This document shows positions 23,993 through 35,766 of a stretch of DNA of 64,000 nucleotides, one piece after another (positions within the stretch are counted from its first letter, which is position 1; every line of letters begins with the position of its first letter). The stretch covers positions 992,001 through 1,056,000 of the forward strand of contig JAQJZZ010000005.1 of NCBI GenBank assembly GCA_030077755.1. Direction: 5' to 3'. Made by a program: the position numbers and the translations under genes. The notes beneath the pieces are model-generated. The model saw only the letters and a program-made list of their open reading frames with translations. It had not been told where the DNA came from and did not search any database. Source of the stretch: Filosporella fistucella (Eukaryota > Ascomycota > Leotiomycetes > Helotiales).

Positions 23993-26046
23993 ATGTCTTC
24001 CTCGCGCAATCTAGCTACCTTCAGCGTGCTAGCAGCTGCTTTCATAGCTCTAGTAGCAAGCTATATCCTCACATCTCCACCCTCGAGCTCAAAATTCTAT
24101 TGTGTGTTACCAAACACACATATTACGACTCTAAATACCTCTCTTCCAGAAGCGAAATGTTTTCGGGTTGAGAATGGAGTCTTCATTGAGGTCTTGGCTG
24201 AAAGACCAGAGTATGAGAATGGCCAGGAAGAAATTGTACAGCTAGATGGATATATTATTCCCGGCATCATCGAGTCACATGGCCATATCTTGGCATATGG
24301 AGAGATGTTGGAGAGTGTGGAGTTGTATGGAGCGAAGAGTATGACGGAGGTTAGGGAGAGGATTAGCGACTTCCTGAAGAGGCATGTGGGAGAGGGTTAT
24401 GGAGGGAGGGAAAAGTGGATCAGAGGTATTGGGTGGGATCAGAAGTTTTTTGGAGGCGTGATGCCTACTGCTGTTGGTTCTCCTTGTCACTAATTATATT
24501 TTGAGTAGCGGCTTTAAAACTGATTTCAGACAGAAAGAACTTTCGGAAGACCCGGAATTGAAGGATCTATATATGATGCTTGATAGAGTGGATGTCCACT
24601 GCGTCCTCACTTCCCAGAAGGTGCTGGATCTCCTCCCCTATCCACCACCAGAAGCTCCACCTGGAGGTGTCATAATCACTGATCCTGGACCAGGAGTCTT
24701 TTGCGACAATGCTATGGATGCTATCATCTATCCCCTTGCTCCCAAACCAGACACCGCTCAGAAAACTCGTTGGTTCAAAACTGCTATGAAAGAGTTGAAC
24801 AAACTCGGAATTGTGGGAATGGGTGATGCGGGGATGAGAGTTGAAGACGTGAAGATTCTTGAAGAGATGGAGGAGAGTGGAGATTTGACGGTCAGGATGA
24901 ATGTCATGCTTGAGTGTGCGGAGAGGAACACATTTTGCCCCGATGACACAGACACTTTGGCTTTAGTGACGAAGGAAGATGGGCCGGAAGGCAGTATGTT
25001 GATTCTGGGAGGCGTAAAGCTTTTTGCGGATGGTGCGCTAGGGAGTTGGGGTGCAGCGTTGCTGGAACCATACAGTGATAAAGAGGAGACTAGTGGGACA
25101 ATGTTGATTAATGAGACGGAGCTGACAAGCGTGGTGAAGAATGTGGGTACCTCACTAATACTATGGGACAAAAAGCTGACAGGGAACAGTGGTTTGACGC
25201 GGGTTTCCAAGTCAATATTCATGCCATCGGTGACAAGGCAAACAGAGCAACCGTAGACGCTTTCGAGAATGTTCTTGGGAAAGATTGTGATGGATGCAAC
25301 GAAGTGTGGAGGCTTAGAATTGAGCATGCTCAGATTATCGTTAGTTTGCCCGATCATTATGGGGACTTTACTAATGAAAACAGCATCCAAATGATCAGAA
25401 ACGAATTACCAAAATGGGTATCATCCCAAGTATTCAGGCACGTGTATCTTTTTGATACTCCAGGGGAAGCTAACACATCCAGCCTACACACGCAACATCA
25501 GATATGGCATATGCTGAATCCCGCCTCGGAGCTGAGCGTATTTTCCACTCTGCCTACCGCATGAGATCTCTATTTCCATCATCCTCATCGACATCTCCGT
25601 ACCCTGGACCTGTTCTCGGTTCCGACTTTCCAGTCGAACCACCCAATCCACTCCATGGCATGTACGCTGCGGTGACAAGACTGAACCCAGCAACTGGTAC
25701 CAGTCCATCAGGTGACAACGGGTGGCATACAGAAGAGGCTTTGACAGTGGAGCAAGCTTTAGTTGGATTTACAAGGAACGCGGGGTATGGATGGAAGAGA
25801 GATGGCGTGGTGGGAACTATTGCTGAGAACAGTTGGGCGGATTGGGTGGTTCTTGATAGAGATTTATTAGAGGATAAGACAGGGAAGAGCCTGAGAGATG
25901 TGGTGGTGAAAGAAACTTGGGTTGGGGGAAAGAAAGTATATCCCGTGCTAGAAGAGCCCGTAGATGATGACTGGGCAAGAAAAGCCAGGGGTGTTCTAAA
26001 TCGCTTCTTAGAGTGGGCAAAAGTCGGTGCGAAAATGGAACTTTAG
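23993..26046 (+). CDS. Membrane-anchored amidohydrolase (YtcJ/amidohydro_3 family)
   Basis: Exons 23993-24472, 24534-25142, 25190-25339, 25384-25437, 25483-26046; 618 residues. A hydrophobic N-terminal helix (residues about 8-27, SVLAAAFIALVASYIL) should act as signal anchor. The metal-dependent hydrolase core shows HGH in IPGIIESHGH (near residue 98), GMGDAGM, GGVKLFADGALGS, NIHAIGDKANR, IEHAQI and LGSDFPVEPPNP with the late Asp. These are the hallmarks of the YtcJ-like exoenzyme group, whose substrates are usually amides or N-acyl compounds; the substrate here cannot be read. Intron 4 has a GC donor. The gene is convergent with the esterase-family gene, only 158 bases apart. Confidence 0.85.
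25438..25482 (+). other. GC-AG intron in the amidohydrolase gene
   Basis: Exon 4 ends in SIQ and exon 5 starts with PTHATSD, a junction typical of the family. The only phase-correct join uses CAG|GCACGT as donor and ATCCAG as acceptor, with branch-like GCTAACAC 16 bases before the acceptor. The nearby GT at 25442 would give the wrong frame. Confidence 0.75.
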
Positions 26047-26204
26047 ATAGAGCGATCACAGATGTATAGATTTTAATGATTGAATGAATTTCTCGCTTTT
26101 CCTGTTGCCTATTACCTATTAACTATCCCATTATCCGGAAACCTAAATCCAGACCAATCGCCCGTTGCCCAAAAGTCCGGCCAAATCCTGCCTTGAGATC
26201 TTCA

Positions 26205-27623
26205 CTACAAGCCAAATGGATATGTCTCATCAAACTCAAATGGCGTTCTCTTCGGTCCTACCCTCTCCAACGCACTGACTGCCTTAGTCTGATCAAAGAA
26301 TAGAAAAGCATCAAACTGCTCTGGCAATATCGCATGCGAGTAGTGACTTTCCCTCTCCGTGTCAGGTCGATAAATAACTCCAATGAATCTTTCCAACCGC
26401 TTGTGTGTCAGTTCTTTCCTCAGCGCATCATCGCATTTTCCTTCCCTCATATCTAGAAAGAAAGATGGAACTCCTGTCTCGTGCATCAGTGCCTCGTAGC
26501 TATCTTTCAACGCAGGCAACACGTTCATAACTTCCATCTCAGAGCCCCATTCGGAAGCCGCTGCTACGGTACCAGTATATGTGCCACATCCGAGACTGAA
26601 TACTTCCTTGCCGTATTTCTGACGAAGGAGTTGGCCGAGGTTTAATTCCTTGCTTCGCCAGCTCATGCTAGTCGCTCGGGCATCACCCAAATGACTGTTG
26701 TGTGCCCAAACGACAACTTTCGCATCCTTACCTTTATGTTCGATCAAACTCTCCAGCGTCGTGAACATGTGTGTATCCCTCAGATTCCAGGACTCGGCAC
26801 TGCTGTAATACATAGCTTTGTAGTATCTCTCTGCATCAGCAACGACACGTGCATTCTGCTCCGAGCTCTGGAACTCCTCGCCGTCTTCAATGTGAGATGA
26901 ATATTCGATGCGTTTCGCAAGCAGATCTTTGAGCATACGCATGACCTCCTCCTCGCAGTTTTTGAAAGCTCCTAATAAGGCAGCAAGGCCATATTCTTGA
27001 GGATGCTCGACCCAAGGCTGGAGGGAGCCATAGCGTTGACGAGCCACTTTCGCCATTTTCGGGTCAATGTGCTCGAGGTAATTGATCACTGCTTCAATAG
27101 AGGTGCCCATACTGTATAGATCCATACCATAGAACCCAACCGCCTTGTCCCTTTTGAGCCCTTTATTGTGCTCCCGAAGCCAGTCGACGAAATCGTGCAC
27201 TTCATGATTTCTCCACATCCAAGTAGGAAATCTCATGAAAGTTGGGTTCTTCTCTGTCACTTCGATGGTGCTTCTGAGACCAGGGCGGCGTCGCACATAG
27301 CGATCGACTGCTTCTGCGTCTGGCCAATCTGCTTCTACAGCGACGACATTGAAGCCATGATTTTGGATGAGATCCTGGGTGATTTTGGCTCGTGCGGTAT
27401 AGAATTCTGATGTTCCATGAGAGCCATCTCCGATGAGGACGATCTTATGAGAGCCAATGCCATGGATATGTGATGCGAAGGTGGGGTCAGTGAGAGGGAG
27501 GAGAGGTTGGAGGTTTTCTCTGAGAATTTCTGCAATTGGAGGAAGCATTTTGAATGATTTTGATACGGTTTTAGATCTGCTGTATGTCCTGTATGTTCTG
27601 AAAAACAGACTCATGAATGACAC
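26205..27623 (-). CDS. Erythromycin-esterase-family protein
   Basis: Single exon, 472 residues. The body from about residue 50 on matches the erythromycin esterase/succinoglycan-synthesis family: LIGDGSHGTSEFY with the catalytic-type His, AVEADWPDAEAVDRYVR, VHDFVDWLREHNKG, YGMDLYSM, VVWAHNSHLGDA and ERESHYSHAILPEQFD. Bacterial members open macrolide lactones, but many members have unknown function, and fungal copies should not be called resistance genes. Two start choices exist: Met at 27623, adding a 25-residue leader rich in Arg/Ser/Lys and free of acidic residues (mitochondrial-like), or Met26 at 27548 (MLPPIAEILREN), where the family homology begins. I list the longer form. Confidence 0.88.
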   Translation of the reverse strand: MSFMSLFFRTYRTYSRSKTVSKSFKMLPPIAEILRENLQPLLPLTDPTFASHIHGIGSHKIVLIGDGSHGTSEFYTARAKITQDLIQNHGFNVVAVEADWPDAEAVDRYVRRRPGLRSTIEVTEKNPTFMRFPTWMWRNHEVHDFVDWLREHNKGLKRDKAVGFYGMDLYSMGTSIEAVINYLEHIDPKMAKVARQRYGSLQPWVEHPQEYGLAALLGAFKNCEEEVMRMLKDLLAKRIEYSSHIEDGEEFQSSEQNARVVADAERYYKAMYYSSAESWNLRDTHMFTTLESLIEHKGKDAKVVVWAHNSHLGDARATSMSWRSKELNLGQLLRQKYGKEVFSLGCGTYTGTVAAASEWGSEMEVMNVLPALKDSYEALMHETGVPSFFLDMREGKCDDALRKELTHKRLERFIGVIYRPDTERESHYSHAILPEQFDAFLFFDQTKAVSALERVGPKRTPFEFDETYPFGL

Positions 27624-28460
27624 AATTTTGAATGATAGATCTCAAAGTATTCTGGAGCGTTGGATATATACTCAATCGATCTGCTCGGTATGATGGTGGC
27701 ATGGTCCATCAGCTGATCTGGTACAGTGAATGTAACAGGAAAGGAGACTTCCCCGCAATCAGTATGTAAGAACCCAGAACTCAAACCTGACATTCGAATT
27801 GCATGACATGATTGTGGTTGATCGAAGGCGAAAAGTTGGAAACCCGGTCATAAGAATCTGTATGCGGAATATGCCAACTGGGCACACGTGGAAGGTAGTA
27901 CAACCTACAAGCCCTTTTAATTGTCAGACATCGCCCCCCAGATTGCCCAATTGCAAGGCAAGTTGAGGAGATCTGAGCAGGTGATTGGTCAGACCACTCG
28001 GATTTCCGTCAATATTTGGACGTTTTTTTACTCGGGTAACAATTAAAAGGGCTTGTAGGTTGTATTGCTACCAAAATAAGGAAATTTCTCTAGAGCTAAC
28101 TAAAGAACTTTGCGAAAAACCCCGATGCAGAAAATGGGCAATATAGTCTGAATTCTGCCATTGTATGATGCTCTGCAAAGCCGATGTTATGATTGGGGAT
28201 TGGAATCTGAATTGAAACGCAAGAAGGTTGTAGAACTAGAATATCCGCCAAGCTCGAACACGTCCACAAGGCTGAGAATAACCATCACGTGATGTCACGC
28301 CAAGGCCGCTCAGTGGTTCAGGCTACCACCCCCACCATCTTGAAGCTTAAGCCCAAGCTCCTGTTGTCAACCACGTCAAACGAAATCTGACGGCTGTACA
28401 GGCAATTAAGACTTCACCAGAATTAATAACAAGTCTACACTCGAAACAAGCTTTAGAATT
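27624..28460. other. Intergenic with an inverted-repeat element
   Basis: This lies between two divergently transcribed genes. Apart from the element at 27901-28062, it carries a TCACGTGA palindrome near 28286 in the CSN6 promoter. I see no gene. Confidence 0.5.
27901..28062. mobile_element. MITE-like element with 24-base perfect terminal inverted repeats
   Basis: The left end at 27901-27924 (starting CAACCTACAAGCCCTTTTAA) and the right end at 28039-28062 are perfect inverted copies over 24 bases. Both are flanked outside by TA (27899-27900 and 28063-28064), as a TA target-site duplication of Tc1/mariner-type elements would leave. A further imperfect match continues outward (GGTAG on the left, CTACC on the right), so the true ends may be a few bases longer. 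The 162-base body has no open frame. No second copy is visible in the window. Confidence 0.8.
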
Positions 28461-29770
28461 ATGGCAGGCACAACAGAGGCGAATCCTCTGATATCCACCC
28501 AGAAGTCTTCGGACTCCAGCCTCCAAATAGCTCTCCACCCTCTCGTCCTTCTCACCATTTCAGATTATATCACAAGGCATACACTTCGGCAGCAAAAAGG
28601 TCCCGTCGTTGGAGCTTTGTTGGGCCAGCAAAATGGCAGAGAAATTACCATTGAACATGCCTTTGAATGTTTACTACAAGAGTCTGGAAATGAGGTATTG
28701 CTGAACGAAGCATGGTTTGGTATGAGATTACAACAGAGTAAGTATATTAGCCATGGTGTATATCTGGCAGATGCTAACAACATACGTTCATAGTGAAAGA
28801 TGTCCATAAAGCACCTGCACTCGATCTCGTCGGCTGGTATACCATTCTTCCAACTTCCGGACCATCACCAACCCATCTACCTCTCCACAGACAAATACTA
28901 CAGATCAACGAATCGGCAATTTTGTTAGGCTTTCACCCAGATACTGTTCTCGAAGGTACTGCCGGTGGGAAACTCCCTCTCACCATTTACGAGAGCAATT
29001 ATGAAGCAGATGATACTACAAAGAGCAGTGGAGAGGATAAAGAGATGAAGGATGGCGAACCTCAATTAGCAATTAAATTCAAGGAGCTGCCGTATAGCGT
29101 GGAGACTGGTGAAGTTGAAATGATAAGTGTTGACTTCGTTGCTCGAGGAGGTGGAAATGCAACAGCAGTTCAAGGAACAGAGAAGAAATCAGGCAAGACC
29201 ACAGAGTCGGTGGACAAGGGCAAAGCACGAGCGGTTAAAAAGTCCGACTCCACAGAAGCAGAGGTAGCGGAAGGAGTGGACGGCAAACAATTACTTTCAA
29301 CAGAAGATGAAGAGTTGATTGCTTCCCTCACAGCCAAGGCTAATGCCATCAAGATGCTCAAGTCTCGAATCGACTTGATTGCTGTCTATTTACGGAATCT
29401 GCCACCCTCTTACATATCTGACAGCGTTCCCGAAGGCGTCGAATCGAATGACAAGAAGTACACCCCGGTCAATCACTCAATCCTTCGCTCCATTCAAGCA
29501 CTTTTGGGTCGGCTAACCCTACTCATCCCAGCCGACAGCATGGCATTTGAGCATGAGCTGATGGCTGAGCAAAACGATGTCAACCTTGTGTCTCTCTTAA
29601 GTTCTATGACGCAGAGCATCAAGGACGTGAGGGAAACTGGAAGAAAATATTACATTATCGAGTTACAAAAGGGAATGAAATCAAAGCTTGACGGACCTGG
29701 TCGAGGGGGCGGATCTAACTGGGGTACTTCGTTTGGCGTGAGCCTTGGGGCAGGAGATCTCCTGACGTAG
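28461..29770 (+). CDS. csnF: COP9 signalosome subunit 6
   Basis: Exons 28461-28737 and 28794-29770; 417 residues. The N-terminal MPN domain (about residues 22-170) starts with [16 protein letters not shown] and [23 protein letters not shown]. Where JAMM metalloproteases carry HxH, this protein has [18 protein letters not shown] without the metal-binding histidines, as expected for the non-catalytic MPN subunit CSN6. A low-complexity Lys/Glu/Ser insert (about 230-275) comes before the C-terminal helical part that binds the signalosome bundle. The CSN removes Nedd8 from cullins and controls development in filamentous fungi. eIF3f and Rpn8 are alternatives within MPN-minus proteins, but the C-terminal part and spacing favour CSN6. 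Confidence 0.85.
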
Positions 29771-29859
29771 GAGGCCCAAAGCATCGAGCATTGCATTTCT
29801 GGCGTTTGGTCATGAGTACGATGGTAACGAGGCGTCATTTAGCGATTAGAGCCCAGACT

Positions 29860-29888
29860 GGGAGAATTACACGAATTACACGAGTTAC
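29860..29888 (+). repeat. Short tandem repeat in the CSN6 3' flank
   Basis: About three copies of a ten-base unit close to GAATTACACG lie just downstream of the CSN6 stop codon. They are small and probably without function. Confidence 0.6.
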
Positions 29889-30053
29889 ACAAAATTCCAA
29901 TTATAGAGTTTAATCCGCTTACAATCTACCTCCCAGTCATTTCTTGCCCTGTCTTATTCTACCGAGACCCAAAAAGCCGCCCGCTGAAATAAAAAACACA
30001 AAGCCACTTTCGCTGACCAGCAGACACTCTAGGTATTAGGTGTGGACCAAATT

Positions 30054-31458
30054 CTAAGCCTCAATAACTACCTTAAGAACCAACTTCCCCTCATCATCGA
30101 ACGTTCTTCCTGCTAACTCAAACGCACTTTTTGCATCTGCCAACCCTTTGAACTTGTGTGTCACCATATCATCCAAACTCGGCAATTTCATCGCTCCCTT
30201 TCCAGCCAGCAACCTAATGCCCGTCTGATAGGTATTTGCATATCTGAAAATTCCCAGAATGTCTACTTCACGCAAGTGCGCGGCGGATAGAGGCACCGTC
30301 TGAATGGGAGTACCCATGCCGACCATGATTACTTTCCCTCCGGGTTTTGTTGCGTATAGAGATGTCTGCATACACGCTTCTTTGCCAGTGCATTCGAATG
30401 TCACATCTACTCCGTCATCCTCGTCCTCCTCCAATGCTGCCATATCTGGTCTAGCGACTGCAAGAACATCGGCTGCAATAGCTTTTGCTCCATCAAGGCG
30501 GTCGCTGATGCTGCTATAGCTACTCAAGGGAGTCATGATGCCATCTGAGCTTGCTGGTGTTGAAGTTCCAGAGGTGAAAATTGATGATGATGAGGCACAT
30601 GAGTGTAGAGGTTTGGGAACCACGTAGCCGTGGGTAGCAAATCCTTTTGAGAGCGCGTAGTTCACACGCCCTTCATCCACATCCATGATAGTCACAAATG
30701 TACAGCCCGATTGGCGTGCCATTGCGGCAACAAGCAATCCAACTGTGCCAGCTCCAATAACGAGGGCTGTAGAACCAGGTTCCGGCGACGCCCTATTCAG
30801 CGAGTGGATTGCTACGGATAAGGGTTCGAGCAGAGCTGCGGCATCAAAAGAGATGTGATCTGGAAGTCTAGACATCATCAGCTTTCATTCTGTTTTCAAT
30901 TGATTTTAGTACTCACTTGTGGCACCAAATTGCGGGATGGTTAATTCGTTCTTGCAAAGTTCCCTGGAAGTGAGGGACACTTTTCGCACTACTCCTGAAT
31001 CTCATCTTCTTGCAAAGGTTGTAACGTCCTTTCCTGCAAATTGTACATTGTCCGCAAGGAATGCCAACCTCGAGGGCGACTCGGTCTCCAATTTTGAATC
31101 CATTGACTTGCGGGCCAATGCTCACAACAACACCAGAGGATTCGTGACCCAGAGACAGAGGTGCACAAGCACAGAGGTCGCCATTGGCAAACTTTTTGTA
31201 GTAGCTGACATCAGAGCCACAGATGCCGGTTGACTTGATCTGGATTTGAAGCTCGCCTATCGAGGGTTCCTCGATACTTCGTTTTTCCTAAACTGCATAT
31301 AAGTACATACCCCTGGATTGCGGGGATAAGGGCCCTCATACCAGTTTTACGTCTCTGGGACCATGCAATACCGAGGCGTAAATACTTGACGACTTTGATG
31401 GGATGATGTTGTTGGAGGGTAAGCACAGCACCGGAGGGTCTTCCGCAGATGGAGCCAT
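30054..31458 (-). CDS. Zinc polyol (sorbitol/xylitol-type) dehydrogenase
   Basis: Exons on the minus strand: 31458-31342, 31287-30917, 30867-30054; 433 residues. It is a medium-chain dehydrogenase. STGICGSDVSYY gives the catalytic zinc Cys, LGHESSG the His/Glu pair, and PCGQCTICRKGRYNLC the four structural-zinc cysteines. The Rossmann motif GAGTVGLLVAAMARQSG follows. The segment FRSSAKSVPHFQGTLQERINHPA is typical of fungal xylitol/sorbitol dehydrogenase relatives. A Ser/Thr/acidic linker of about 60 residues (SSSSIFTSGTSTPASSDG) interrupts the coenzyme domain, which sets this subgroup apart from XdhA/LadA. The polyol substrate is not readable. An unspliced reading would give a false N-terminus; intron 1 restores GPRDVKL joined to EKRSIEEPSIGELQIQ. 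Confidence 0.88.
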
Positions 31459-33454
31459 TCTTATAAGACAGGAAAGCAAGACTTTAGTCAACAATTCTGA
31501 GGATTTTTCTTTTTCGAGTGGGGAAAAGGACTTTTGGCATCTCCCAGCGTGGGAGCGCGTGGGGGGTCATTATATGGCATTCAGGGCCCCTGAGACGATC
31601 AACAGAAGACACGCTGACTCGCAATTGCATTTGCCAGTCAGAAAGCATTCTCTAATCTCTGATAGAAAGGCGTTGATAATCACCCAAGGGCAGGGTTGGA
31701 ACGAGGTACCTAGCGGTGGAGGTAGAGGTTGCCTCGCAAAAAAATATATATCCTTGCCGCTACCTTACTTTTCCTTGCCTTGCTCGTCCGTCCGTACCGT
31801 ACCCTTCCTTTCCAAGGACCTTGTCGATGCATCTGCCAAAGCTCTGCGGACATGACATCCCGATCCCGGTTACGGCTCACAATTCACATGGCGCGACGTC
31901 GTGCCCCCATTAGAGGTTCAGATGTCTCTTGACAGCTTCGATAAGAGTCTTAAAAGAGCCAGGCCGGTTGAGAGATGAACGTTCGCGTCACCGAATTCCT
32001 GGTAATCCCACGTTCAACCCCAGACCTCCATCAAATGTGGTTTCACCTCTAATAAAGGCTATTTGCACATGTGGGCATTGGCAACGGCCTGGCCGCTCGC
32101 TACTGGCACTGAATTGAGAACTCTACATTGCCATGCCACAAGTGCGTGGTACGAAATCTGGGGTCCCTTACAGACTCAACACTAACTTGCGGAGGACGAA
32201 GGGGAAGGGGGGTGGAAAGGACAGGGACGAAGGGGGAGGCGCTATGGTCAACGGGATAAACTCCTCCGTCTGGTCTGGCTTGTCTACATACGTTCTTCGG
32301 AATATCTGTCTGGATGCTGGCTGGCTGCCTCTCTGCGTTGGCCCCCCGCAGCTTGGGAGATGAAAAGAGTCAGAAATCAAGAGACGATCGTGTTGTCAAT
32401 GTTGGCTGGCCTAACTGTGGCTACACATCGATAGCTTTACCAAAGCGACAACACGCCGGCTCCTCGCCTCGGCAGACTTGGATTGGGTTTGATATTGTAC
32501 AACAAAAGGTTCTTATCAAGAGCCGTTGTACACAGCAGAGGCTGGTGGGCCACTGTGAGCCCATACCAGATATCCCAACCCACTTTGATGCGCTGCGGAT
32601 GTGATGTGGGATGATGTGGCAGAATTGCAAATTTCTGACAATATCACCGAATGAGCCAAGGTACCAAGGTACATCCATCCTCCGCGCAGAATTAACATTA
32701 GAAGGGGCGAAAAGCGGAGCGACAAAGCACCGTGAGAATTTATTTTACGAGTGTTCCGTACTCTATTGTACACTATCTTGCTCTCGGGGAGTGGCAGCGC
32801 TGATGCGCCGCTTAGTGGAGCATGCCCATGCCCTAAGCGCTGCATCTGAACTTCTCATGCGATGAACCCGACTGGATGGAATCCTCGACTTCTATCTCGA
32901 CTCCGAAGATCACGGCCATGGAGCTGGATAACGACATGTCGTTTTCAATGCGACTTTCTTCGGGCGTCACTCAATTCCCCTCCTTTCCTTACTCACCGCT
33001 CGGGATCAGCATGTAAAGGCACATTGAGCAACAAGATAGCCATAATTGCAGCAATAACCATGAAAGGATGTGGAAAAACGCGTTCAATCATAATTGGTAT
33101 GATATAATAATACAGGATATTGTGCACAGGTGTCACTCGGAGCGGCATCGTTAGTGTAGGCAGGTATGGTGGTAGTCTTTTCTGTCTCTCCAACAACCTT
33201 TGATCTCATCCTCCGGTTGCTATGAGAGTCTGCGTGATTCACGAAATCGCATGTACTATGAATGTTACAGTGTGGTGTGGGAATACAATTGGAGGCTAAG
33301 ACCAGGGGCCAGAACGACACATCAACCCTCCCAACTTCGAGCCAACCCCCCGGGATCATTCGACTCAGAAGAAATACCGGCTCGTTTATTCTAGAATGAA
33401 CTGTCGAGATGCCAGTCAGCACTTTAACTTTGCCTTTTGATTCGGCTCCTGGGA
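31459..33454. other. Long intergenic region
   Basis: Two kilobases hold no gene that I can support; short frames on both strands lack motifs. The first part is the promoter of the polyol dehydrogenase gene, and G/C-rich tracts around 32200-32350 interrupt otherwise mixed sequence. The 3' flank of VPS17 ends it. Confidence 0.4.
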
Positions 33455-35406
33455 TTAATAAATCATTACTGACCTCGCCGCAAGCCTCTGCGCAGCATTC
33501 CTCGCATCCACCCTGTCTTCGTCGTCTTCTTCTTTCACACCTTTTAGACCACCTGCTCCACCGGATCCGCTGAGTGCTCTCGTTCTCCCAGAACCTTGTT
33601 GGCCATCCTCCCCATTGGCATCTTCTGGGACATTTGACATGAAACTGCCTGAAATGCTCCTGTTCAAAGCATCTGGTCTTCGTGGTACACCGCTCCACGC
33701 ATCCCCGTTCTTGCCCTGACTGGCCGCTAGACTTGCTCGTCGTGCAGCCGGATGCGCCTCACGACCTAGCCGACTGAGTCCACCGGAAGAATCGATTGCC
33801 CGGATATCGGGCCTGATACTTTCGAGTGTAGCCAGAGTTCGACGCTCTGCTTCGATCTCACGAATCACGTATTCCCGGATGCTGAGTCGCAAATCCGCCG
33901 CAGTCCGTGCAAACCATCTTCGCTGCTCTTGCAATAAGTTGGCCGTCACGCGCTGAGTCTTACCCAGCAGATAGAGCTCGTTACTTCGCGCCTCATCCAA
34001 TGCTGAAATGGCCTCGTCAACCTTTTCCCGTCGAACAGATGAGCTGGCCTTCAACCTATCGGCCGCATTCAGCTTGCTTCGGGTTAATTGCTGCGCTTGT
34101 AATAGCTCCCGCAGAAGAATGTGACGATTTGTGAGGGTCTCTTTCACAATGAATGCATCCTGTGAGTGGTACTGCATGGGATCACCAATTGTTGTCGCCT
34201 CTGCCGTACCTTGGGCGGCATGGTAATCTCCAGTAGTTTGAATGGTCTTTCCCAGCTTGCGATAAGCGTTGGCAAGCCCGGAATGGGGCTCTTGAACACT
34301 CATTGACCCCATTTTAACGCCGAAGTCGGACTCTGCAAGTCCAAGTCCTATCCCAAATCAGTACGTCCCCGAAAGCATTGTAAGCTTACTTACCTCTTCG
34401 AGCTTTGACGAGTTTATCAACTTTATGTCCTGCATCCATCGTTCCGAGATAAAACAGCTTCACAATAGGTCTCGCATCTTGCAATTCTGGAGTGTCATCT
34501 GGTGGCGGAGCAAATTGCTTAATGACTCTCCTGCGAACACCAGTAGCCGGTTGCTTCCTCTTGAGCATGGGACTGTATCCGAAATCACTTTCGACAAAAA
34601 GTACCATTTCGTCGTCCTTCATGAGGACTTCGTTCGCACAAACATAGTTGAGCCACCTTTGGAGCCCTGCCTTCACACGAGCTTCATCTTCATCTGTTCC
34701 TGCGCCTGCTGATGTCAACGCAGGCGGCACTGCTGGGACAATAGCTTCTGGGTTCGAGGATATTAGGTGGTCCGCGAGCTTCACAAATTCGGAGTGTGTT
34801 CGACGGACATCGCGGAATTGTGTAGTTCTAAACTTGGGTAGATTGGTCTGAATTGTTAGCACAAACCCATTTTATACAGTAATCTTAGAATAGACTCCCT
34901 ACATGAACGTCAAACCTCAGGATGGGGTCTTTTCTCCCAGTACGCTCCAGTCCAGTAATCTTGGCTTGCAATTTGTAATTTGGACTTTGGGCATGTTGTG
35001 GCTGCCGAGCTGTTTGATGATATCGTTGAGGCTCTTGTCTATGCGGCTGTGGCTGCTGTTGCTCTGGCGTTTGCTGGTGCTGTTGACCTTGGAATGATTG
35101 TTGTTGATCTGGCTGACTGCGAATGGACTCGGCAGTGTCCGGCCTTCGTCCATCGCTTTCTGCCACAGATTCTGTTCCTGCACTGCTCTCTGGTCTAGCA
35201 TAACTGCCCCCTCCAATTGTATCCTCCTGCGAATAGCTTACACTTGCTGCCGGATTCGTGCCGTATGGTGTTGGGGATGGAGGAACATCACCAGGCGTTG
35301 GGAATGAGCTCGTTCGGGCGTGCTGAGGGGAAGAAATTGGGGAAGATCCCCATGGAGATGCCCCAGCTGGATTGTCAGCGTCGTGAATAGATGACGAGTA
35401 ATCCAT
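33455..35406 (-). CDS. VPS17: Retromer sorting nexin Vps17
   Basis: Exons on the minus strand: 35406-34903, 34847-34394, 34347-33455; 616 residues. Vps17 pairs with Vps5 as the sorting-nexin dimer of retromer, which returns cargo from endosomes to the Golgi. The N-terminal 145 residues are Ser/Pro/Gln-rich. The PX domain (about 148-265) shows LQAKITGLERTGRKDPILRF, RTTQFRDVRRTHSEFVKLADHL and PAVPP. A BAR-type helical region follows (residues about 330-540, with SALDEARSNELYLLGKTQRV and EAERRTLATLESI). The last residues (AARSVMIY) may be replaced by another short exon, since GTCAGT at that point could be a donor. MEF2 is divergent on the other side. Confidence 0.87.
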
Positions 35407-35766
35407 GATAGCTTCAAAGCTTGCGCCTGATTCCTGAGAATTGCTTTGGTAATGGTATGCGCAAGCTTGGCAGCTCAAGAGTCTGCGGGTGGAATCGTCC
35501 TCTGCTGTAGCTATGGCATGCGTATAATTACTTTGCGATGTACAAAAGAAGAAGATATGAAAATTCAGCCAGCGACGATTGCGTTGGATAGGTATCGAGT
35601 ATCAATAGACCAAGAATACCATGGGCCAACTGAGCCCGCAGGCATCCAATGGTCGGAAGCGCCAGGCAAGAAAATAAACGCTAAGCGAGAAGTGTTCTGG
35701 AGGCCGAAAGTCGTGATAACCTCTACCATCAGCAATTGAAACATTGAAACTCATGAATAATAGGTA

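Noticed and set aside
23993..26046. Amidohydrolase as a pseudogene because its frame is broken four times
   Set aside because: All breaks resolve as phase-correct introns with branch sites, one with a GC donor; all active-site motifs are kept.
28461..29770. Active JAMM deneddylase (CSN5-like)
   Set aside because: The metal-binding histidine pair is absent; it fits the non-catalytic CSN6.
31459..33454. Several short frames in the 2 kb gap
   Set aside because: They overlap each other on both strands and lack any motif; treated as non-coding.
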